A stretch of DNA of 64,000 nucleotides, taken from positions 1-64,000 of the forward strand of contig JAFWDK010000029.1 in the NCBI GenBank assembly GCA_017513085.1. The letters run 5' to 3'. Shown here one piece after another: positions 61,716-64,000 of this stretch (its first letter is position 1; every line of letters starts with the position of its first letter). Source of the DNA: Clostridiales bacterium. Its GTDB lineage: Bacteria > Bacillota > Clostridia > Saccharofermentanales > Saccharofermentanaceae. Made by a program: the position numbers and the translations under genes. The notes below the pieces were generated by a model. That model had not been told where the DNA came from. It was given only the letters and a program-made list of their open reading frames with translations, and made no database searches.

Positions 61716-62918
61716 TCACTCCTGTCTCTTCTTCATGAAGTTGAAGATCGAATTAGATTGACTTCGATCAAGCTGTTGGGTAACTTTTTTCATCTGGGCA
61801 TAGCCGAGGACAAAAAATACCAGGGCAATCATGCCGAAGATCAGGAAAAACGAGAAAGGATTGGTAGACAGGGCAAGTGATTCACCCTTCAGCATGGAAT
61901 AAATAAGGATACCAATTAAAGTGGAGAACACTGTGGAAGTCAAAGCCATCAAGCCATGGAAGAGCTTCTTGTTCCACGGAATACCTCCGACTACTTTTCC
62001 TGTGTCACCGTTTACCATTATGGTATCGTGTTTTCCCTGATAGTCGAATGAAACAAACCATACCGGAAGCATGGCGTAAAAAACATCTTTGTTGATCAAT
62101 GTGGCGCTTCTTGCTAATTTGACGCTCTTGCTGGAAGCACTGAAATCATCCATGGCTTTCTTCTGGAAAATTTCGGAAGCACGCTTATTCGCTGCAGTAT
62201 ATAGATCTGCGTTGGTCAGATCTGACACGTTGGAATAAAAGCCTAAAAGATAATCTTCGTCGAAATACTTGAGTTTGTTCAGGTTGAACGGCTCCAGTCT
62301 CTGAGAACTCTCATCAGATAACATAAGAGAAGCATCGATGGGAAGATTGGTCATGCCCATCATGCCGGCCCGGCCCGCATAAACGGTGTGGCTGTGTTTG
62401 CCGCTGCCTCGTCTGCCGGAGATAAAATCTGCTTCGGAGTGCAGACCATTCACGATCCAGTACGGTACATAGATTCCACGGACCGCAGTAGGCTGGAGTT
62501 CCTTGAATTCTTTCGGTACCAGGAGCCTTTTCTTAAAGGTGTCTTTGATCTTATTGAGAGCCTCTTCCTTCGTGATCGAAAACGGAAGAATGAATTCCGG
62601 TGCTTTTTCCTTCGAGATGCGGTTAAACACCACGCTGGAAGAGCCGCAGTAGATGCACTTGGTCGAAGCTTCGGAGCCGTTAAGTACGATCTCGCCGCCG
62701 CAGGAACTGCAGGTGTATATATAACAATCCATAAACTCTTGCTTGGTTTCTCCGTATACATCGTTTGCGGATACTGCCCGGGTCTTCTCCAGAAGACTCT
62801 TATCACTTGATTCGATATCTTCAGCATTCCAGGCGCTGCCGCATGCTGTGCAAGTAACCTTTTGCGTGCGGGGATCAAAGATGACCGGCGCACCACAGTT
62901 TTTACATAATGTAGCCAT
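61716..62918 (-). CDS. TFIIB-type zinc-ribbon membrane protein
   Basis: 400 residues. Four CxxC knuckles at the N-terminus (CKNC 5-8, CTAC near 22, CSSC near 73, CIYC near 91), giving two zinc ribbons. A middle domain has GIYVPYWIVNGLHSEADFIS, and YAMLPVWFVSFDYQGKHDTI is followed by VNGDTGKVVGGIP, the conserved strand pair also seen in the two proteins at 26648 and 31009. Unlike them it ends in two membrane helices (about 327-385) and lacks the PEFDP tail. This is the commoner form of the family in Firmicutes. Function unknown. GGAGG precedes the start. Confidence 0.82.
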   Translation of the reverse strand: MATLCKNCGAPVIFDPRTQKVTCTACGSAWNAEDIESSDKSLLEKTRAVSANDVYGETKQEFMDCYIYTCSSCGGEIVLNGSEASTKCIYCGSSSVVFNRISKEKAPEFILPFSITKEEALNKIKDTFKKRLLVPKEFKELQPTAVRGIYVPYWIVNGLHSEADFISGRRGSGKHSHTVYAGRAGMMGMTNLPIDASLMLSDESSQRLEPFNLNKLKYFDEDYLLGFYSNVSDLTNADLYTAANKRASEIFQKKAMDDFSASSKSVKLARSATLINKDVFYAMLPVWFVSFDYQGKHDTIMVNGDTGKVVGGIPWNKKLFHGLMALTSTVFSTLIGILIYSMLKGESLALSTNPFSFFLIFGMIALVFFVLGYAQMKKVTQQLDRSQSNSIFNFMKKRQE

Positions 62919-63170
62919 TTGTATTTCCTCCTACGAAAGACAATTATACGAAAAACAAAATAATGTTGGAAGTGAGTAAGCTGCCATATAGAGAGATGTA
63001 ATCTGATTTGAATACAGGAATACTTCAATCAGAAAGCTCCGTCTAACTTACGGAAAATTTTTTCAATCTTACAAAAGCGTAAGTTGAGTGTAAGGCACTT
63101 CGATGGGACGGAACCCCGGGTTTTTTTAGAATTAAAGCATAAAGAAACCAACGAAACGGGGTACACAAAA

Positions 63171-63578
63171 ATGAAAACACTTCTTAAGATCATCATCATC
63201 GTAGCACTGGCAGCAATCGTTATTAAGCTTAGTGGTGTGACACACTTGAAGATGGCAGATTTTGTAACCCATGGCATTATCAAGACAATGAACATCGATA
63301 TCGATGCGATCGCACTGGATAAGGACGCTTGTGAAGAATATGCAAAGATGGTCATCGAGAATAACATGATCGAAGGTATGTCCGAAAAGGCAGTGGCTAA
63401 AGAAATCTACGCACACATTTTCCTGAATGCTTATATCCAGACACTTCCGGAAGCCCTGAGAAATACATCCATTGTTTCCCGCCTGTATAACAGCACAAAG
63501 AATGGGATCGATCTTGAAGACTATGGCGATACATTCGTACGTCAGGCAGCCTACAATGTGATCTGGGCAATGGTTTAA
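63171..63578 (+). CDS. small membrane-anchored protein, unknown
   Basis: 135 residues with an N-terminal signal-anchor helix (about 3-21, TLLKIIIIVALAAIVIKL) and a soluble helical domain (ACEEYAKMVIENNMIEG, YAHIFLNAYIQTLPEAL). No family recognised. The ATG at 63171 is preferred because it begins the anchor helix; the frame is open from 63084. The 252-base gap before it holds a short hairpin cttac/gtaag (63068-63083) and no clear promoter. Ends at a bidirectional terminator. Confidence 0.65.
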   Translation: MKTLLKIIIIVALAAIVIKLSGVTHLKMADFVTHGIIKTMNIDIDAIALDKDACEEYAKMVIENNMIEGMSEKAVAKEIYAHIFLNAYIQTLPEALRNTSIVSRLYNSTKNGIDLEDYGDTFVRQAAYNVIWAMV

Positions 63579-63615
63579 TTGAAAACTTTTCTAACCCTCC
63601 AACACTATATAGATC

Positions 63616-63648
63616 TGCCGGCCGTCTCCCTCCGCGGCCGGCATTTTT
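63616..63648. terminator. hairpin terminator between convergent genes
   Basis: tgccggcc pairs with ggccggca, followed by ttttta. It ends the small anchored-protein gene and can act on the AraC gene as well. Confidence 0.85.
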
Positions 63649-63661
63649 ATATGTTTCTGAA

Positions 63662-64000
63662 TCAAGCCTGTGACGGGTTGACGCTTGTTCCTGCATTCTC
63701 GCCGGAAGCGATCGCTTTCCATTGTTTCCGATAATCACGGGGCGAGCTGCCGAAGAATTTTTTGAATGTCTCACTCATATAACTGACGCCGGAAAAACCG
63801 GACAAGGATGCGATCTCTGCCATGGAAAAAGAACTTGAGCGGAGATATTCCGCGACTTTGCGCGCACGTAGATGCATCAGGTAATTGATCGGAGATTCGC
63901 TTACGTACTGCTTGAAGAGAAGATTACAAAGAGATTTGCTGATGTTTGCAGAGGCCGCGATCTCTTCGAGTGTGAGCGTCCTCTGATAGTTATCCGAGAT
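63662..64000 (-). CDS. AraC-family transcriptional regulator, 3' part (start outside window)
   Basis: The frame is open to the window edge, giving 112 residues of a C-terminal AraC/XylS DNA-binding domain. Two helix-turn-helix units are visible: TLEEIAASANISKSLCNLLF, read from the last 120 bases, and SMAEIASLSGFSGVSYMSET followed by FKKFFGSSPRDYRKQW, the AraC signature. An internal ATG at 63877 is not the start. The ligand-binding half lies outside, so the effector is unknown. Confidence 0.88.
   Translation of the reverse strand: MSDNYQRTLTLEEIAASANISKSLCNLLFKQYVSESPINYLMHLRARKVAEYLRSSSFSMAEIASLSGFSGVSYMSETFKKFFGSSPRDYRKQWKAIASGENAGTSVNPSQA

Noticed and set aside
1..64000. tRNA, rRNA, transposase or phage genes
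   Set aside because: No T-loop consensus, rRNA core sequence or transposase motif was noticed on either strand; a dedicated tRNA scan was not possible.

Overview
The window looks like the chromosome of a Gram-positive anaerobe of the Bacillota, most likely class Clostridia. This is inferred from gene content (TmcAL, CmpB-type membrane protein, DUF1836 regulator, NfeD/flotillin pair, Mbeg1-like hydrolase, TFIIB-type zinc-ribbon proteins, TPTP-linker surface proteins), from strong AGGAGG-type ribosome-binding sites and from frequent TTG/GTG starts. I see no rRNA, tRNA, CRISPR array, transposase or phage gene. Coding density is high and no gap exceeds 300 bases. The species cannot be named from the sequence alone.

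Layout. 1-1.2 kb: end of a cell-wall-anchored surface protein with a Pro-Thr repeat stalk. 1.3-9.3 kb: housekeeping genes for tRNA modification (tmcAL), DNA repair (pcrA) and dNTP turnover (dgt and a YfbR-like phosphatase), plus two membrane proteins. 9.3-14 kb: envelope genes, namely a membrane-anchored glucosaminidase, a cohesin-like surface protein and a GtrA-like protein. 14-18.7 kb: folC, a TPR-like protein, thrC and an unknown membrane protein. 18.8-21.4 kb: prfC and a NYN-LOTUS RNA-binding protein, divergent around a shared hairpin. 21.4-26.5 kb: malQ, glpK, an AEC transporter and a GNAT acetyltransferase. 26.6-32.6 kb: two tandem paralogous zinc-ribbon proteins, one with a disordered tail of about 1,000 residues; this is the least explained locus. 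32.6-42.5 kb: GH1 glucosidase, GT4 glycosyltransferase, degenerate EAL protein, cardiolipin synthase, polyphosphate phosphotransferase and a LacI-sensor diguanylate cyclase. 42.8-47.5 kb: aconitase-family hydratase, lipoprotein serpin and monoacylglycerol-lipase-like hydrolase. 47.7-51.1 kb: DUF1836 regulator, His-rich NfeD protein and flotillin. 51.3-57 kb: HAD phosphatase, Mbeg1-like hydrolase with a GT-C-like membrane protein, and a second degenerate EAL protein. 57.1-64 kb: aquaporin, metallo-hydrolase, MATE transporter, gap, a third zinc-ribbon paralogue and an AraC regulator cut by the window end.

How the genes fit together. Three themes recur. First, envelope building and remodelling: sorted surface protein, glucosaminidase, cohesin-like protein, GtrA, GT4 glycolipid synthesis, cardiolipin synthase, flotillin microdomain and serpin. 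Second, cyclic-di-GMP signalling: one intact GGDEF protein and two membrane EAL proteins that have lost metal-binding residues and are probably receptors or inactive. Third, central carbon metabolism: malQ, glpK, GH1, gap, aconitase-family hydratase and polyphosphate. The best candidates for something undescribed are the tandem zinc-ribbon/disordered-scaffold pair at 26648-32562 and the His-rich NfeD-flotillin operon at 47664-51082.
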